From Phascolarctobacterium sp. (lineage in GTDB: Bacteria > Bacillota > Negativicutes > Acidaminococcales > Acidaminococcaceae), in contig JAKSOK010000002.1 of assembly GCA_024405615.1 (NCBI GenBank), forward strand, positions 1 through 45,043: a stretch of 45,043 nucleotides of DNA, in the 5' to 3' direction. The notes beneath the pieces were generated by a model. That model was not told the DNA's origin, made no database searches, and saw nothing but the letters and a program-made list of their open reading frames with translations. The position numbers were made by a program, and so were the translations under genes. Shown here piece by piece: positions 1 through 8,531 of this stretch. How positions within the stretch are numbered: the first letter of the stretch is position 1; each line of letters starts with the position of its first letter.

Positions 1-68
1 TGGCGGTTGACTTGGCTTATGCTTTCTGTGATCCTCGTATTAAAGCACAATATAGTAAAAAGGGGTGA
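1..68 (+). CDS. C-terminal tail of peptide ABC transporter permease (DppB/OppB type), partial
   Basis: The frame that begins at base 3 reads AVDLAYAFCDPRIKAQYSKKG and stops at the TGA at 66-68. The V-D-L-x-Y-A-x-x-D-P-R-I pattern is the usual end of the first permease (DppB/OppB) of peptide ABC transporters. The next gene is the second permease of the same type, so the order is permease, permease, ATPase, ATPase. Only about 21 residues lie in the window. The stop overlaps a possible GTG start of the next gene (GTGA at 65-68). Confidence 0.8.
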   Translation, partial: AVDLAYAFCDPRIKAQYSKKG

Positions 69-73
69 GAAGG

Positions 74-940
74 ATGGCAAAGAAAAGAGTTAGACGAACA
101 ATGTCTCAAGAAATTTGGCATCGTCTCATCAAGAATAAAGGTGCTGTAATTGGCATGACCTTCTTGGCTTTGCTTGTAATCGCAGCAGTTGTTAGTCCTT
201 TTATCTTCGATTATGAAAAAGATGTTATAAACCAAAATTTGGCTATTAAATTACAAGCTCCTAGTGCTCAACATTGGTTTGGAACTGATGAATATGGCCG
301 TGATTTATTTGCCAGAGTAATGTATGGTTCTCGTTATAGTATTGCTATTTCCGTTGGTTCTGTAGGCTTCGGTTTAATCGTAGGTACTATTTTAGGTTCT
401 ATTGCTGGTTTCTACGGTGGTTATTGGGACTCCATTATTATGCGTGGTGTAGATATTTTCTATTCTATTCCAAACATTTTGAAAGCTGTAGTAATTGTAT
501 CTATGTTAGGTACTAGTACTTTTAACCTGATTATTGCATTGGCTGTTTCTTGTGCTACTAACTATGCGCGTATTGTACGTGCTTCCGTTATGACTATACG
601 TGATTTGGAGTATGTTGAGTCCTCCTATGCAATGGGGCTGCCAACTTGGAAGATTATCTTAAAGCATATTCTTCCCAACTGCTTATCTCCAATCATTGTA
701 CAAACAACTTTGTTGATTGGTACAACCATTATTGCAGCATCCTCTTTAAGCTTCTTAGGTATTGGTGTTCCTGCTCCAGCTCCTGAATGGGGTGCATTGT
801 TGTCCGGTGGACGTAGTTATATTCGTATTGCTAGCCATATTTGCATCATTCCTGGTTTAGCAATCATGTTTACTGTATTAGCCCTCAATCTGTTGGGTGA
901 TGGTCTGCGCGATGCGTTAGATCCGAAGCTGAAGAAATAG
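74..940 (+). CDS. dppC: Dipeptide/oligopeptide ABC transporter permease (DppC/OppC family)
   Basis: Inner-membrane permease of a peptide importer that pairs with the upstream DppB-type permease. The 288-residue protein has a basic N-terminus and a first membrane helix at about residues 26-48. The periplasmic motif A-P-S-x-x-H-W-F-G-T-D-E-x-G-R-D is a hallmark of DppC/OppC. The EAA loop that contacts the ATPases is visible at about 175-205 (E-S-S-Y-A-M-G-L-P, then L-P-N). The C-terminus ends L-N-L-L-G-D-G-L-R-D-A-L-D-P, typical of the family. ATG 74 is chosen because AGGGG at 61-65 lies eight bases upstream; a GTG at 65 would add three residues. Peptide, nickel or another small ligand cannot be told apart without the binding protein. 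Confidence 0.93.
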   Translation: MAKKRVRRTMSQEIWHRLIKNKGAVIGMTFLALLVIAAVVSPFIFDYEKDVINQNLAIKLQAPSAQHWFGTDEYGRDLFARVMYGSRYSIAISVGSVGFGLIVGTILGSIAGFYGGYWDSIIMRGVDIFYSIPNILKAVVIVSMLGTSTFNLIIALAVSCATNYARIVRASVMTIRDLEYVESSYAMGLPTWKIILKHILPNCLSPIIVQTTLLIGTTIIAASSLSFLGIGVPAPAPEWGALLSGGRSYIRIASHICIIPGLAIMFTVLALNLLGDGLRDALDPKLKK

Positions 941-952
941 GAGGAGCGGCAA

Positions 953-1957
953 ATGGAATTAGTTTTAGATATTAAGGACCTAGTTGTCCATTATGAAACA
1001 GAAGATGCCGATGTAGCCGCTGTAAATGGCATAAGTTTAGCTATTGGCAAAAAGCGTACCCTTGGTTTGGTTGGTGAAACCGGTGCTGGTAAAACTACTA
1101 CAGCACTGTCTATCATGAACTTAGTTCCGGATCCTCCAGGAGTAATAAAAAATGGTAGCATAACATTAGCTGGCAATGATGTTCTAGCTATGAATGATGA
1201 ACAATTAGAGGCTATGCGTGGTAACGATGTAGCTATGATTTTCCAGGATCCTATGACTGCGTTGAATCCGGTTATGACTGTAGGCGAGCAAATTGCTGAG
1301 TCTCTGGAATTACACCAAAATATGACTCCGGAAGAAGCTTTAGAAAAAGCCAAAGAAATGTTGAAGCTTGTTGGTATTGCAGAAACTCGTGCGTATGATT
1401 ACCCGCATCAATTCTCTGGTGGTATGAAGCAACGTGTAGTAATTGCTATTGCTTTAGCTTGTAGTCCCAAGCTGTTAATTGCTGATGAACCTACAACTGC
1501 TTTGGACGTTACCATTCAGGCTCAGGTTTTAGAGCTGATGAAGGACTTAATTAACAATCGTGATATGGCAATGCTGTTAATTACTCATAGCTTGGGCGTT
1601 GTTGCTGAAGTTTGTGATGATATGGCAGTTATGTATGCTGGTCGTATTGTTGAGAAGGGGACTGTTGACGATGTATTTAACAATATGCGTCATCCCTATA
1701 CAGAAGGTCTGTTTAACAGCTTACCTAATTTAAAGGAACAGGGAGAAATGCTGGAGCCTATTAAAGGACTAATGCCTGACCCGGCTGATTTGCCTCCTGG
1801 ATGTGCTTTTGCTCCTCGTTGTCCTTATGCTACAGAGGCTTGTACTGCAGCTGTTCCTGAGCTAGAATCTGTAGATGGAAGTGCTACTCATTTTGTTGCT
1901 TGTCAAGCTTATTCTAGACCTGGCTTTGCTTTAAGGAGGAATAAAGATGGCAAATAA
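953..1957 (+). CDS. dppD: Peptide ABC transporter ATP-binding protein (DppD/OppD family)
   Basis: First of two ATPases driving the peptide importer on the cytoplasmic face. In the 334-residue protein the Walker A is G-E-T-G-A-G-K-T at 41-48 and the Q-loop is [10 protein letters not shown]. The signature is canonical, F-S-G-G-M-K-Q-R, at about 154. Walker B is L-L-I-A-D-E-P near 174 and the H-loop is I-T-H-S. The C-terminal extension carries the family cysteine cluster [13 protein letters not shown] strong GGAGGAG site (940-946) precedes the ATG. The 3' end overlaps the next ATPase gene by 11 bases, so translation is probably coupled. Confidence 0.94.
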   Translation: MELVLDIKDLVVHYETEDADVAAVNGISLAIGKKRTLGLVGETGAGKTTTALSIMNLVPDPPGVIKNGSITLAGNDVLAMNDEQLEAMRGNDVAMIFQDPMTALNPVMTVGEQIAESLELHQNMTPEEALEKAKEMLKLVGIAETRAYDYPHQFSGGMKQRVVIAIALACSPKLLIADEPTTALDVTIQAQVLELMKDLINNRDMAMLLITHSLGVVAEVCDDMAVMYAGRIVEKGTVDDVFNNMRHPYTEGLFNSLPNLKEQGEMLEPIKGLMPDPADLPPGCAFAPRCPYATEACTAAVPELESVDGSATHFVACQAYSRPGFALRRNKDGK

Positions 1958-2906
1958 TCCTCTGTTAGTTATTGAAAATTTAACTAAGTATTTTAATACT
2001 GCTGCCGGCCAATTACATGCTGTTGATGGTGTTAGCTTTACCTTAGAGGAAGGCAAGACTTTAGGCATTGTAGGTGAATCTGGTTGTGGTAAATCCACTA
2101 CTGGACGTTGCATTCTTAAGCTGATAGAACCCACTAGCGGAAAAATTATTTTCCAAGGAAATGACATTACCAAGCTTAGTCGTAGAGAGATGCGCCCCTT
2201 GCGTCAAAAAATGCAAATGGTTTTCCAAGATCCTTTCTCTTCTCTTGATCCGCGTCAAACAGTTATGCAGCTTATTAGTGAACCCATTATCGAGCATAAC
2301 TTGATTAAAGGTAAAGAAGCTATTGAAGCTAGAACCTTAGAGCTGATGCGTACTGTAGGCTTGGCTGAGCGCTATGTAAATGTATATCCTCATGAACTAG
2401 ATGGCGGTCGTCGTCAACGTATTGGTATTGCTCGTGCTTTAGCTATGAATCCGAAGATTATCGTTTGTGATGAACCGGTATCTGCTTTGGACGTATCTAT
2501 TCAAGCTCAAATCCTTAATCTGCTTAAACAGCTGCAAAAGGACTTAGGCTTAACCTATATCTTTATTACCCACGACTTGTCTGTTGTTAAGTATTTCTCC
2601 GATGATATTGCTGTAATGTACATGGGTACAATGGTTGAGAAAGCACCTGCAAGTGTTTTATTTAAAAATCCCCTGCATCCCTATACAAAAGCTTTGTTAT
2701 CAGCTATACCTCTGCCTATTGTAGGCAAAGATAAACCTAAACGTCAGGTAATTAAGGGCGAAATTACTGCTCCTATTAACCTGCCAGATGCATGTCGTTT
2801 TATGAAGCGCTGCGATTGCCCTGTTGCTGGTGTTTGCGATAAAGGTAATCCTGTTCTTAGAGAATTAGAACCAAATCACTTTGTCGCATGCAGTTGTTTA
2901 AAATAA
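1947..2906 (+). CDS. dppF: Peptide ABC transporter ATP-binding protein (DppF/OppF family) with LDGGR signature
   Basis: Second ATPase of the importer, 319 residues. Walker A is G-E-S-G-C-G-K-S-T at about 43-51, the Q-loop [11 protein letters not shown], Walker B I-I-V-C-D-E-P and the H-loop I-T-H-D. The C-terminus carries a C-x-F-M-x-R-C-x-C-P cluster. The ABC signature, usually L/F-S-G-G-Q, reads L-D-G-G-R (about 150-154) followed by [10 protein letters not shown]. The rest of the nucleotide-binding domain is intact, so this looks like a subfamily trait or an asymmetric ATP site, not decay. RBS GGAGG at 1934-1938 lies in the end of the upstream gene. A strong terminator follows. Confidence 0.93.
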   Translation: MANNPLLVIENLTKYFNTAAGQLHAVDGVSFTLEEGKTLGIVGESGCGKSTTGRCILKLIEPTSGKIIFQGNDITKLSRREMRPLRQKMQMVFQDPFSSLDPRQTVMQLISEPIIEHNLIKGKEAIEARTLELMRTVGLAERYVNVYPHELDGGRRQRIGIARALAMNPKIIVCDEPVSALDVSIQAQILNLLKQLQKDLGLTYIFITHDLSVVKYFSDDIAVMYMGTMVEKAPASVLFKNPLHPYTKALLSAIPLPIVGKDKPKRQVIKGEITAPINLPDACRFMKRCDCPVAGVCDKGNPVLRELEPNHFVACSCLK

Positions 2907-2913
2907 TATGTTC

Positions 2914-2946
2914 AAGCCATACCTTTTATAAGGTATGGCTTTTTTA
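2914..2946 (+). terminator. Rho-independent terminator after the peptide transporter operon
   Basis: AAGCCATACCT (2914-2924) pairs perfectly with AGGTATGGCTT (2931-2941) around a six-base loop, and a T-run follows to 2946. It closes the ABC transporter operon. Confidence 0.92.
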
Positions 2947-2984
2947 TGTATACTTTTCTGTTTTCAGTTATTATTAGAAATTTG

Positions 2985-2993
2985 TGGTATAAT
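2985..2993 (+). promoter_or_regulatory. Extended -10 promoter for the M18 aminopeptidase gene
   Basis: TGGTATAAT matches the extended -10 pattern TGnTATAAT. No convincing -35 is seen 17 bases upstream. It lies about 60 bases before the start codon and just after the upstream terminator. Confidence 0.6.
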
Positions 2994-3053
2994 ACTATAT
3001 GTTAGTTTGGTATTTTACACATAATTGTATAAATCTTGAAAGGAATGAAAGTT

Positions 3054-4457
3054 ATGACAAAAGCAAAGGATATGCAAAAAGACTTAACTTGGGAATTTCC
3101 TCATATAGGAAAGGTTGAAACTCAAGCAAAAGAAGCTGCCTATGAATATTGTGAAGGGTACAAAGAATTTTTAAATACTGCAAAAACTGAAAGAGAATTT
3201 ACAGCTAAAGCTGTAGCTGCTTTGCAGGCTGCAGGTTATGTTCCTATGGAAGATGGCAAATGCTATAAACCGGGTGATAAGATTTATTATGTTAATCGTG
3301 GTAAATCATTGGCGATGTCTACTATAGGCACTGCAACTTTGGATGAAGGTGTACGTTTAAATGCTGCTCATATTGATTCTCCACGTCTTGATTTAAAACC
3401 AAATCCGGTATATGAAAATCACGAAGTAGCATACTTTAAAACTCATTACTATGGTGGTATTCGCAAATACCAATGGGTAACTACTCCTCTAGCTATGCAT
3501 GGTGTTATAGTAAAGAAAAACGGCGAGATAGTAAATGTTTGTATTGGTGAAGCTGAAGGAGACCCGGTTTTCTGTGTAACAGATTTATTGCCGCATTTGG
3601 GAGCAAAGCAAAATGAAAGAAAACTTGGTGAAGGTATCAAAGGTGAGGAGCTGAATATCGTTATTGGTAGCTTGCCCTTTGTAGATGAGGAAGAAGAAAG
3701 CATTAAAGATGCTGTTAAATTAAATGCGTTATCTTTATTGAATCAAATGTATGGCATTACCGAGCAAGATTTTATGCGTGCAGAAATTGAATTTGTTCCT
3801 GCAACAAAAGCTGCAGATATTGGCTTGGATAGAAGTCTTATTGGTGCTTATGGTCAAGATGACAAAGTTTGTGCCTATACTGCATTAACTGCTGAAATTG
3901 ATACCAAAGCTCCTTATTATACGACGGTTACTATTCTTGCTGATAAAGAAGAAATTGGTTCTTATGGTAATACTGGTTTGAATTCCGATTTTGTTCTTCA
4001 TTATTTGGAAGATTTGGTTGCAGCCCAAGGTGGTAATATCCGTAAATTGTTAAGAAATACTACCGCACTTTCTTCTGATGTAAATGGTGCTTATGATCCT
4101 ACTTTTGCTTCTGTATATGAAGAACGTAACAGCTGCTTTATCAATAAAGGACCTGTTTTAACTAAATATACAGGTGCTCGCGGTAAATCTGGATCAAATG
4201 ATGCAAGTGCGGAAACCATGGCTAAAATCATCAACATCATGGATGAGGCGAAAGTTTATTGGCAAATTGGCGAATTGGGTGCTGTTGATGAAGGTGGCGG
4301 TGGTACTGTAGCTTTATATGTTGCAGCCATGGATATGGATGTCGTAGATTTAGGAGTGCCAATTTTATGCATGCATTCTCCTTTTGAATTAGCATCTAAG
4401 CTTGATGTATATTATACATATAAAGCTTTTGCCGCTTTTTTAAGTAGTGCAAAATAA
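3054..4457 (+). CDS. M18 family aminopeptidase
   Basis: Cytosolic dinuclear-zinc exopeptidase that removes N-terminal residues from peptides. The 467-residue protein has the M18 metal and catalytic motifs in order: A-A-H-I-D-S-P-R-L-D, then D-D-K-V-C-A-Y, then D-K-E-E-I-G-S-Y-G-N-T-G with the paired glutamates, then S-S-D-V-N-G-A-Y-D-P, and near the end M-H-S-P-F-E-L-A-S. ATG 3054 is chosen for the AAAGGA site at 3039-3044; TTG 3036 and ATG 3045 are in frame but too close to it. The gene follows a peptide importer, which fits use of peptides as nutrients, but has its own promoter. Confidence 0.93.
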   Translation: MTKAKDMQKDLTWEFPHIGKVETQAKEAAYEYCEGYKEFLNTAKTEREFTAKAVAALQAAGYVPMEDGKCYKPGDKIYYVNRGKSLAMSTIGTATLDEGVRLNAAHIDSPRLDLKPNPVYENHEVAYFKTHYYGGIRKYQWVTTPLAMHGVIVKKNGEIVNVCIGEAEGDPVFCVTDLLPHLGAKQNERKLGEGIKGEELNIVIGSLPFVDEEEESIKDAVKLNALSLLNQMYGITEQDFMRAEIEFVPATKAADIGLDRSLIGAYGQDDKVCAYTALTAEIDTKAPYYTTVTILADKEEIGSYGNTGLNSDFVLHYLEDLVAAQGGNIRKLLRNTTALSSDVNGAYDPTFASVYEERNSCFINKGPVLTKYTGARGKSGSNDASAETMAKIINIMDEAKVYWQIGELGAVDEGGGGTVALYVAAMDMDVVDLGVPILCMHSPFELASKLDVYYTYKAFAAFLSSAK

Positions 4458-4481
4458 TAATAATTGTGTGGAGGGCAGGAA

Positions 4482-5177
4482 ATGTTAAAAGAAGCAATTG
4501 CAGAGATTGTTGCTGCAAACGAACAAGTACAGATACTTGCTCTATGCACCAAAGCAGAATTGGACAAATTAACAGACGTTCGACCGATGGTCAACACAGA
4601 GGACTGCTATTTGTCCATGCAGCATATGCATTCAGCAGCTCTTGTGGCTAATAGAATTCACGGTGATGGGAAATTACCTTTTATTTTAACCATTACGGAA
4701 AATGAACCAATAACGACAGAAGGTGAGCGTGCCTTAATATATGCTATGCTAGTACGTTGTCGCAAAGTAATTAGCTGTCGTGATAAGCTTGAAGATATGC
4801 TTAAATATGATGATCGCGAAGGTTGGTATACTTATAAAGCTGAATACGAAGAAAAAGTGTTAGATTTATATAAAGCTACTTGGCGAGATAAATTGATATA
4901 TCCATATAACATTGTTGATAATATCAAGCAGTATAATAAAGATGAAAGTTATATCCTCAAAGAACTATATATTCATTTGAGTGAACGTATTCCAGGTAAG
5001 ATAAATCCTGGTGATGTGGAAATGATAAATAAGCTACGCAAAATGTTTAGTGATATTAGTATTGCCACATTAGAACCCCAAGCCATTATTATAGGTAATA
5101 TAGAAGGCGTTCCTGAATTAAAAGCCATAGCAGATCATTATAGTAAAAATCCCAATATAAAAGTCATTAAGCTTTGA
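4482..5177 (+). CDS. Hypothetical protein, alpha/beta, unrecognised
   Basis: I do not recognise this 231-residue protein. It lacks a signal peptide or membrane segment and is charged and probably cytosolic. The N-terminal part (about 1-110) alternates helices and strands, with a T-I-T-E-N-E-P-I-T-T-E-G-E-R-A segment. The middle (110-170) is rich in Lys, Tyr and Asp, and the C-terminus has I-I-I-G-N-I-E-G-V-P-E-L. GGAGG at 4470-4474 supports ATG 4482, and an earlier in-frame GTG at 4464 lacks a site. It lies 24 bases after the aminopeptidase gene, so the two are probably co-transcribed, and a terminator follows. No function is proposed. Confidence 0.75.
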   Translation: MLKEAIAEIVAANEQVQILALCTKAELDKLTDVRPMVNTEDCYLSMQHMHSAALVANRIHGDGKLPFILTITENEPITTEGERALIYAMLVRCRKVISCRDKLEDMLKYDDREGWYTYKAEYEEKVLDLYKATWRDKLIYPYNIVDNIKQYNKDESYILKELYIHLSERIPGKINPGDVEMINKLRKMFSDISIATLEPQAIIIGNIEGVPELKAIADHYSKNPNIKVIKL

Positions 5178-5182
5178 TAAAG

Positions 5183-5215
5183 AAGTTGCACTGAATTTTC
5201 GGTGCAACTTTTTTG
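5183..5215 (+). terminator. Rho-independent terminator
   Basis: AAGTTGCAC (5183-5191) pairs with GTGCAACTT (5202-5210) and runs into T residues to 5215. It closes the aminopeptidase-hypothetical unit. Confidence 0.9.
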
Positions 5216-5256
5216 TTCTCTAATCGTTTAATTAGGTAGAAAAAGAGCATAATTGA

Positions 5257-5265
5257 TGATATAAT
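5257..5265 (+). promoter_or_regulatory. Extended -10 promoter for the patatin-like gene
   Basis: TGATATAAT fits TGnTATAAT and lies 34 bases before ATG 5299, downstream of a terminator. No clear -35. Confidence 0.5.
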
Positions 5266-5298
5266 TTTATTATTAATTTTATAGAAGCTGGTAATGTT

Positions 5299-6147
5299 AT
5301 GAAAAAAGGATTGATTATGGAGGGTGGCGCTATGCGCGGTATGTTTACCGCCGGTGTCAATGATGTTTTTCTTGAAAATAATATTGTCTTTGATGGCGCA
5401 GTAGGTGTTTCTGCTGGTGCTGCTTTTGGTTGCAATTTTAAATCAAAGCAAATTGGACGTGCTCATAACTATGTTACTAAATACTGTGATGATGTTCGCT
5501 TTGGAAGCTGGAAATCTTGGTGGGAAACTGGTGATTTTTATAATGCTAAATTTACCTATGAAACTATTCCAAATGAGTTATGCATCTTTGATAGAGAGAC
5601 ATTTCGTAATAACCCAATGGAGTTTTATGTTGTAGCTACTGATGTTAATACAGGCAAACCTGTGTATCAGCGTCTTGATACAGCTAGTGATGAAGATATT
5701 CATTGGATGCTTGCTTCTGCATCAATGCCTCTACTATCCAATGTTCAAAGGATTGATGGTTATGAGCTTTTAGATGGAGGAATGTCTGATTCAATTCCTA
5801 TTCATTTCTTTGAAACTAAAGGTTATGATAGAAATGTTGTTATCTTAACTCAACCTTTAGGTTTTGTGAAAAAAAGAACATCTTTGATGTTTTTGATAAA
5901 ATTTATATTACGTGAATATCCGAAGCTTATTCATGCTATGGATATTAGACATGAAATGTATAATGCTACGACTAAATATATTCGTGAGCAGGAACTAGCA
6001 GGAAATTTGTTTGTAATTCGTCCTCCTCAGGCTTTGAATATAGGTGGTATTGAGCACGATCCTAAAGAGATTGAACGTGTTTACCAAATTGGTAGACATG
6101 AGGCGGAAAAACAACTTGAAGCCTTAAAAGAATATTTAAACGCGTAA
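5299..6147 (+). CDS. Patatin-like phospholipase family protein
   Basis: Predicted lipid acyl hydrolase with a Ser-Asp dyad. The 282-residue protein has the glycine-rich oxyanion loop near its start (E-G-G-A-M-R-G), the nucleophile elbow G-V-S-A-G at about 37-41, and the aspartate motif D-G-G-M-S-D-S-I-P at about 157. There is no signal peptide, so it should act in the cytoplasm or at the inner face of the membrane. B. subtilis ylbK, also patatin-like, sits in the same rsmD/coaD/ylbM neighbourhood. The SD site is weak (GAAGCTGG, 5284-5291). Substrate unknown. Confidence 0.9.
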   Translation: MKKGLIMEGGAMRGMFTAGVNDVFLENNIVFDGAVGVSAGAAFGCNFKSKQIGRAHNYVTKYCDDVRFGSWKSWWETGDFYNAKFTYETIPNELCIFDRETFRNNPMEFYVVATDVNTGKPVYQRLDTASDEDIHWMLASASMPLLSNVQRIDGYELLDGGMSDSIPIHFFETKGYDRNVVILTQPLGFVKKRTSLMFLIKFILREYPKLIHAMDIRHEMYNATTKYIREQELAGNLFVIRPPQALNIGGIEHDPKEIERVYQIGRHEAEKQLEALKEYLNA

Positions 6148-6149
6148 AA

Positions 6150-6178
6150 AAGCGAGTGTGCATTGAGCATACTCGCTT
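6150..6178. terminator. Bidirectional terminator between convergent genes
   Basis: AAGCGAGTGTGC (6150-6161) pairs with GCATACTCGCTT (6167-6178) over 12 pairs with one G-U, around a five-base loop. Upstream A residues give a T-run on the minus strand and ATTTTTA follows on the plus strand. It overlaps the stop of the minus-strand gene. Confidence 0.88.
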
Positions 6179-7811
6179 AATTTTTACCTATGGTGAGCTT
6201 TGTTGAGAGTTCTACTTCGAATATTCTAGGCCAAGGAAGTTTAGCTTTTATATCGATATCTTTGATATAATAATTATTATTTTGCTCTGTGTAATAAGGT
6301 GTTTTGCCTAAGTTACTATGAAGCAGCAGCAATGCTTGATTTTTCAAAAAGAATTGTGCCAATGCTTGAGCATACTGGTGGTCATGCTGATTTAATTCCG
6401 TAGGTTCAATACCTCGCATCAGCAATTCTTTTTTTAGATTTGCATGAAGTTTCTTTTGATATACGTAATCATCTAAAATCCTATTGACAGTAAATTCAAG
6501 ATTTTCTGTTCTGAGCTGTAGTTTTTGCTTTGCTGTAGATAATTCTTTTTCGCGTCCAACAAAAATGACAGCCTGCGCTAAAACCGTACCTGCAGAATTA
6601 CTAAACGTATTCCAACCAGCATAAGCACATAATTTGTTTAAGGGAACATCAAATTTTAGTGCTTGGGGTAACAGTAGTTCTTTTTCTTCAAAATTGGCGG
6701 ATAAATCTAATAAAGCAACATATTGATTCTTTGAAATAAGTTCCCTTAATTCTAGTGCCTGTTTTCTAGAGGGACTATAGTTATCGCTACCACAATTCAC
6801 ATATAAAATAATATCAGCATTGCTTTTGTCATGTGTTCGTATGGTATTTAGAAAAGCTAATTTTTCAGATATAATGCCTTCTACGCTAATTGGCATATAA
6901 GGCATTATAAGGTTTGGAATACTATTATCTGCATATTGAATAAAAACTTTAGGCGTAAAACTAGACTCTTTTAAATAAGTGCGGGCAATAAGTACAGAAG
7001 CTATTTCATCTGCACCATAGGTTAGAGTTGCTTGTTCTAACGGCTTGGCTAATTTTAGAAGCTTAAGATCGACAAGATTTGCACTGCGGTGAGGAAGACC
7101 GAAAGGAGAGGCATCGTCTTGGCCGATGGTAATAGAGAGTTGCGAATCAGCCAGTTGAATAAGCTTAGCATTTAAAATATCTTGATTATTATAGCGTAAA
7201 CAATATTTATTTAGTACGTCAGCAGGTATAGATTTAATTGTTTCTTCGAGCTGTTCTGTCATATGAAAATCGTTAAAAGTTTCTACCATATCATATAACT
7301 GGGCATAACGTAATAGTCTGTATTTATACCAACGATCTGGAATTAATTCATCGCTTACTAGCAATCTGGGAATAATCTGAAAAGTTGCAAGTGAATTTCT
7401 AGAACGTTTTAATTCAGTAAGTAATTTCAGCAGCTTTTCCTGGTCAGAAATAGTTGCTGCTTGTTTTCTAGCTTGGATTAAGCTTCCCGAGAGGAGCATA
7501 TCATTTGATATATACGTTGTTTTATCAGTGATAGGCCTCTGAAAGAGCCATTCTATGATTTTTTCTTTTTTTGCTGGCGTTCGGTAGTTGTCAAGAAACT
7601 CATTTGGAGGTAAAATTAAATCAACGCCTGCTAAGCTTGCTAATTGTTGAGGTAACTTAGTACAAACAGGTCTACTGTCTAGGGGGATTAGTGTAGCTGT
7701 AGTGTTATTTTCAGTTTTTGTGACAACTATTGTTTCGCTATTTGGTAATTGCCAATAAAAATAGAAGGCTATTATGCAAAAAGAAAATAAAGCTAACAGT
7801 ATTTTACGCAT
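6177..7811 (-). CDS. DUF4127 family protein, membrane-anchored or exported
   Basis: The 544-residue protein begins with a short basic stretch and a hydrophobic segment (about 4-20) followed by N-S-E-T, which could be a signal anchor or signal peptide. After it comes the DUF4127 opening L-I-P-L-D-S-R-P-V-C, then L-P-P-N-E-F-L-D-N-Y-R, and the second family motif Y-I-S-N-D-M-L-L-S-G-S-L-I-Q-A-R. Later the N-C-G-S-D-N-Y segment and the Y-A-G-W-N-T-F-S-N-S-A-G-T motif also fit the family. The biochemical role of DUF4127 is not known to me. RBS AGGAGGT lies just upstream and a minus-strand extended -10 at 7841-7849. It is the only minus-strand gene between the plus-strand patatin and rsmD genes. 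Confidence 0.82.
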   Translation of the reverse strand: MRKILLALFSFCIIAFYFYWQLPNSETIVVTKTENNTTATLIPLDSRPVCTKLPQQLASLAGVDLILPPNEFLDNYRTPAKKEKIIEWLFQRPITDKTTYISNDMLLSGSLIQARKQAATISDQEKLLKLLTELKRSRNSLATFQIIPRLLVSDELIPDRWYKYRLLRYAQLYDMVETFNDFHMTEQLEETIKSIPADVLNKYCLRYNNQDILNAKLIQLADSQLSITIGQDDASPFGLPHRSANLVDLKLLKLAKPLEQATLTYGADEIASVLIARTYLKESSFTPKVFIQYADNSIPNLIMPYMPISVEGIISEKLAFLNTIRTHDKSNADIILYVNCGSDNYSPSRKQALELRELISKNQYVALLDLSANFEEKELLLPQALKFDVPLNKLCAYAGWNTFSNSAGTVLAQAVIFVGREKELSTAKQKLQLRTENLEFTVNRILDDYVYQKKLHANLKKELLMRGIEPTELNQHDHQYAQALAQFFLKNQALLLLHSNLGKTPYYTEQNNNYYIKDIDIKAKLPWPRIFEVELSTKLTIGKN

Positions 7812-7840
7812 AATTTACCTCCTATTAGAATATATGTATT

Positions 7841-7849
7841 ATTATACCA
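7841..7849 (-). promoter_or_regulatory. Extended -10 promoter for the DUF4127 gene
   Basis: The minus strand reads TGGTATAAT, matching TGnTATAAT, about 30 bases before the start codon at 7811. The 57-base divergent gap to rsmD leaves little room for other control sites. Confidence 0.55.
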
Positions 7850-7868
7850 CGAAAGGTAAAGATTCCCA

Positions 7869-8426
7869 ATGAGAATAATTACAGGTAAGGTGCGAGGTTT
7901 ACAGCTTACTGTACCAAAAAATATGGACGTGCGTCCTACTGCAGATAGAGTTAAAGAGTCTCTATTTAATATAATCGGAAGTAAAATCATTGATGCAAAG
8001 ATTTTGGATCTTTTTGCAGGTACAGGTAACCTTGGCTTAGAAAGCTGGAGTAGAGGTGCGGCTTCAATTACTTTTATTGATGAAAGCAAAGAATCCTTAA
8101 GATTAGTTAACAGTAATATAAATAAATGTAGAGCACAGGCAGAATGTACTGTGTACAAAGGTAATGCAGTAAATGTTGCTGCTCGTTTGGCAGATAACGG
8201 GGAACGTTTTGACATTGCTTTTTGTGACCCTCCTTATAATAAAGGTTGGGTAGAGCAAATAATTGCCATGTTACCACAGCATCCTTTCTTAAAGGATGGA
8301 GGATATCTTATAGTTGAACGTTCTGCTCATAATGAATTACCTCAATTGCCGGATTGTTTAGAAAATGTTAGAGAGCAAAAATATGGAGAAACTTTTATAG
8401 ATTTTCTCTATTATTCTACTAAATAA
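7869..8426 (+). CDS. rsmD: 16S rRNA (guanine(966)-N(2))-methyltransferase
   Basis: Methylates G966 of 16S rRNA using S-adenosylmethionine. The 185-residue protein matches the family length. Visible are the N-terminal M-R-I-I-T-G-K-x-R-G, the R-P-T-A-D-R-V-K-E-S-L-F-N motif, SAM-binding motif I D-L-F-A-G-T-G-N-L-G-L-E at about 45-56, and the catalytic D-P-P-Y at about 121-124. It precedes coaD, the order seen across Firmicutes (ylbH-ylbI in Bacillus). The start has an AAAGG site at 7852-7856. Confidence 0.95.
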   Translation: MRIITGKVRGLQLTVPKNMDVRPTADRVKESLFNIIGSKIIDAKILDLFAGTGNLGLESWSRGAASITFIDESKESLRLVNSNINKCRAQAECTVYKGNAVNVAARLADNGERFDIAFCDPPYNKGWVEQIIAMLPQHPFLKDGGYLIVERSAHNELPQLPDCLENVREQKYGETFIDFLYYSTK

Positions 8427-8531
8427 AAAAGGATATTTTAGATTTTTGTCGAATAAAAAACCAGGTTATAATAAGAATTTTGGCGGAGTGTTTTTTGATG
8501 CTGTTTGCCAATAATTTTAGGAGGTCGGGCG

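Noticed and set aside
991-1353. Open frame antisense to dppD, and similar long antisense frames across fabG, pyrC and carB.
   Set aside because: Shadows of strongly coding genes, with no ribosome-binding sites or recognisable domains.
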